From Azotimanducus sp963663145 (lineage in GTDB: Bacteria; Pseudomonadota; Gammaproteobacteria; Pseudomonadales; Azotimanducaceae), in the NCBI GenBank assembly GCA_963663145.1, contig OY760134.1, positions 1,736,001-1,800,000 of the forward strand: a stretch of 64,000 bases of DNA, read 5' to 3'. The notes under the pieces are model-generated. The model saw only the letters and a program-made list of their open reading frames with translations. It did no database searches and was not told the DNA's origin. Position numbers and translations under genes: made by a program. Positions 63,520 through 64,000 of the stretch are shown here, in pieces. The stretch's first letter is position 1; every line of letters starts with the position of its first letter.

Positions 63520-63768
63520 TCACTCATTTGCGCTGCGCCGCACAGCGTCAATTAGGCCAGCGGAGAGGCGATAGCCAATGTCCACCAAATCTCCGATCAT
63601 CGGACTCACGGCCGAAAATTGGCCCGCGTTCTTTGAAGCCAGTAAGACCCCTGCCACACCCACCACGGGGATGCCGACACCCTTCGCCAGCTTTCTGCCC
63701 TTGGCATCGTCGCATATTGACAAGTTTGGCATCCCTGCTCGGGTATAACCGCCAGTTTCTCCCAGCAC
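63520..63768 (-). pseudogene. DUF3368 (PIN-like) C-terminal fragment
   Basis: 82 codons. ICDDAKGRKLAKGVGIPVVGVAGVLL, then SPMIGDLVDIGYRLSAGLIDAV match the C-terminal half of DUF3368 proteins, PIN-domain toxins paired with UPF0175 antitoxins. The N-terminal half with the first PIN acidic residues is missing and no antitoxin is beside it, so a decayed TA gene. Confidence 0.6.
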
Positions 63769-63798
63769 TCCGCTACACGAGCGGCGGTTTTCGCAACG

Positions 63799-64000
63799 CT
63801 ACAACTCAGATGAAGAAGTGTTAAGCGATTTCACCAGACTCACGCAGGCGAGTACGCAGACCACCAAGATGGGCAGGGCCACCACCAGCACTAGCGATTG
63901 GATGGCTTTCAAGGCATCAAGGCCAGCGTCCCGAATCACCAGCAGGGTGATCGGCAACAACATGACGCCGAACGCCCAGAAGATACGATGCCAGCGATGC
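63799..64000 (-). CDS. BCCT family transporter, C-terminal end (5' part outside window)
   Basis: Open minus-strand frame from the window edge to TAG at 63799-63801, 66 codons. It reads HRWHRIFWAFGVM, LLPITLLVIRDAGLDALKAIQ and SLVLVVALPILVVCVLACVS (quoted in pieces), the last TM segments of betaine/carnitine/choline transporters, ending in a polar SSSEL tail. Na+- or H+-coupled uptake of compatible solutes is the family role. Confidence 0.7.
   Translation of the reverse strand, partial: HRWHRIFWAFGVMLLPITLLVIRDAGLDALKAIQSLVLVVALPILVVCVLACVSLVKSLNTSSSEL

Noticed and set aside
1..64000. CRISPR arrays, tRNA and rRNA genes, riboswitches
   Set aside because: No regularly spaced direct repeats, cloverleaf-like or rRNA-like sequence was noticed on reading; a dedicated scan (tRNAscan, Rfam) was not possible.

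Overview
The window is a stretch of bacterial chromosome, almost certainly from a gammaproteobacterium. The evidence is gene order: lepA-lepB-rnc-era-recO and rlmN-rodZ-hisS-yfgM-bamB-der, plus PlsB, a TrmJ-IscS pair and BamB/YfgM homologues. TRAP uptake genes, a BCCT transporter end and acidic linkers in many exported proteins would suit a marine or salt-exposed lifestyle, but that is inference. Genes are tightly packed, with many 1-14 bp overlaps. No rRNA, tRNA or CRISPR array was seen.

Layout. 1-8.4 kb: 3' part of malate dehydrogenase, an NnrU-like membrane protein, an RND efflux pair and plsB. 8.4-18.4 kb: tsaB, moeA, adk, then the lepA-lepB-rnc-era-recO operon with a DegP/MucD-type protease and an SDR upstream. 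18.4-27.4 kb: xseA and an M23 peptidase facing the der-bamB-yfgM-hisS-rodZ-rlmN-ndk block, in which the usual pilF and ispG are absent and RodZ is short. 27.5-28.3 kb: a crotonase. 28.4-30.6 kb is the accessory island: an orphan antitoxin-like ORF, a RelB/RelE-type toxin-antitoxin pair with a palindromic operator, a 110-bp inverted-repeat structure, and an internally deleted IS1634-family element with 15-bp perfect terminal repeats.

30.7-39.9 kb, all minus strand: iscS, trmJ, a MatB-like acyl-CoA synthetase, an MBL hydrolase, an HpcH/HpaI aldolase, an APH-type kinase, and pntB/pntA2/pntA1. 40-44.5 kb, plus strand: a TRAP transporter (P, Q, M), a MaoC-like protein and a PurN-like formyltransferase. 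44.6-47.6 kb: one large protein joining a PD-(D/E)XK-like nuclease motif to an N6-adenine methyltransferase, resembling a single-chain (Type IIG-like) restriction-modification enzyme. 47.6-52.3 kb: DAHP synthase, phhB, a HisN-type phosphatase, a quinone reductase, a dienelactone hydrolase and a DUF3108 protein. 52.4-60.7 kb: a beta-propeller/amidohydrolase fusion, then a GldA / fused GldF-GldG / DUF4340 transport operon. 60.9-64 kb: an EF-hand protein with a likely beta-barrel, a GST, a fatty acid hydroxylase-type protein, a DUF3368 fragment and the 3' end of a BCCT transporter.

The most interesting items are the single-chain nuclease-methyltransferase, a family of seven related GC-rich intergenic hairpins (core AACTCCCCTTGAAGGGGAGTT), and the 29.6-30.6 kb island with its inverted repeat and miniature IS. 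No clearly undescribed multi-gene system was found. All family assignments are by eye from protein motifs, without database searches.
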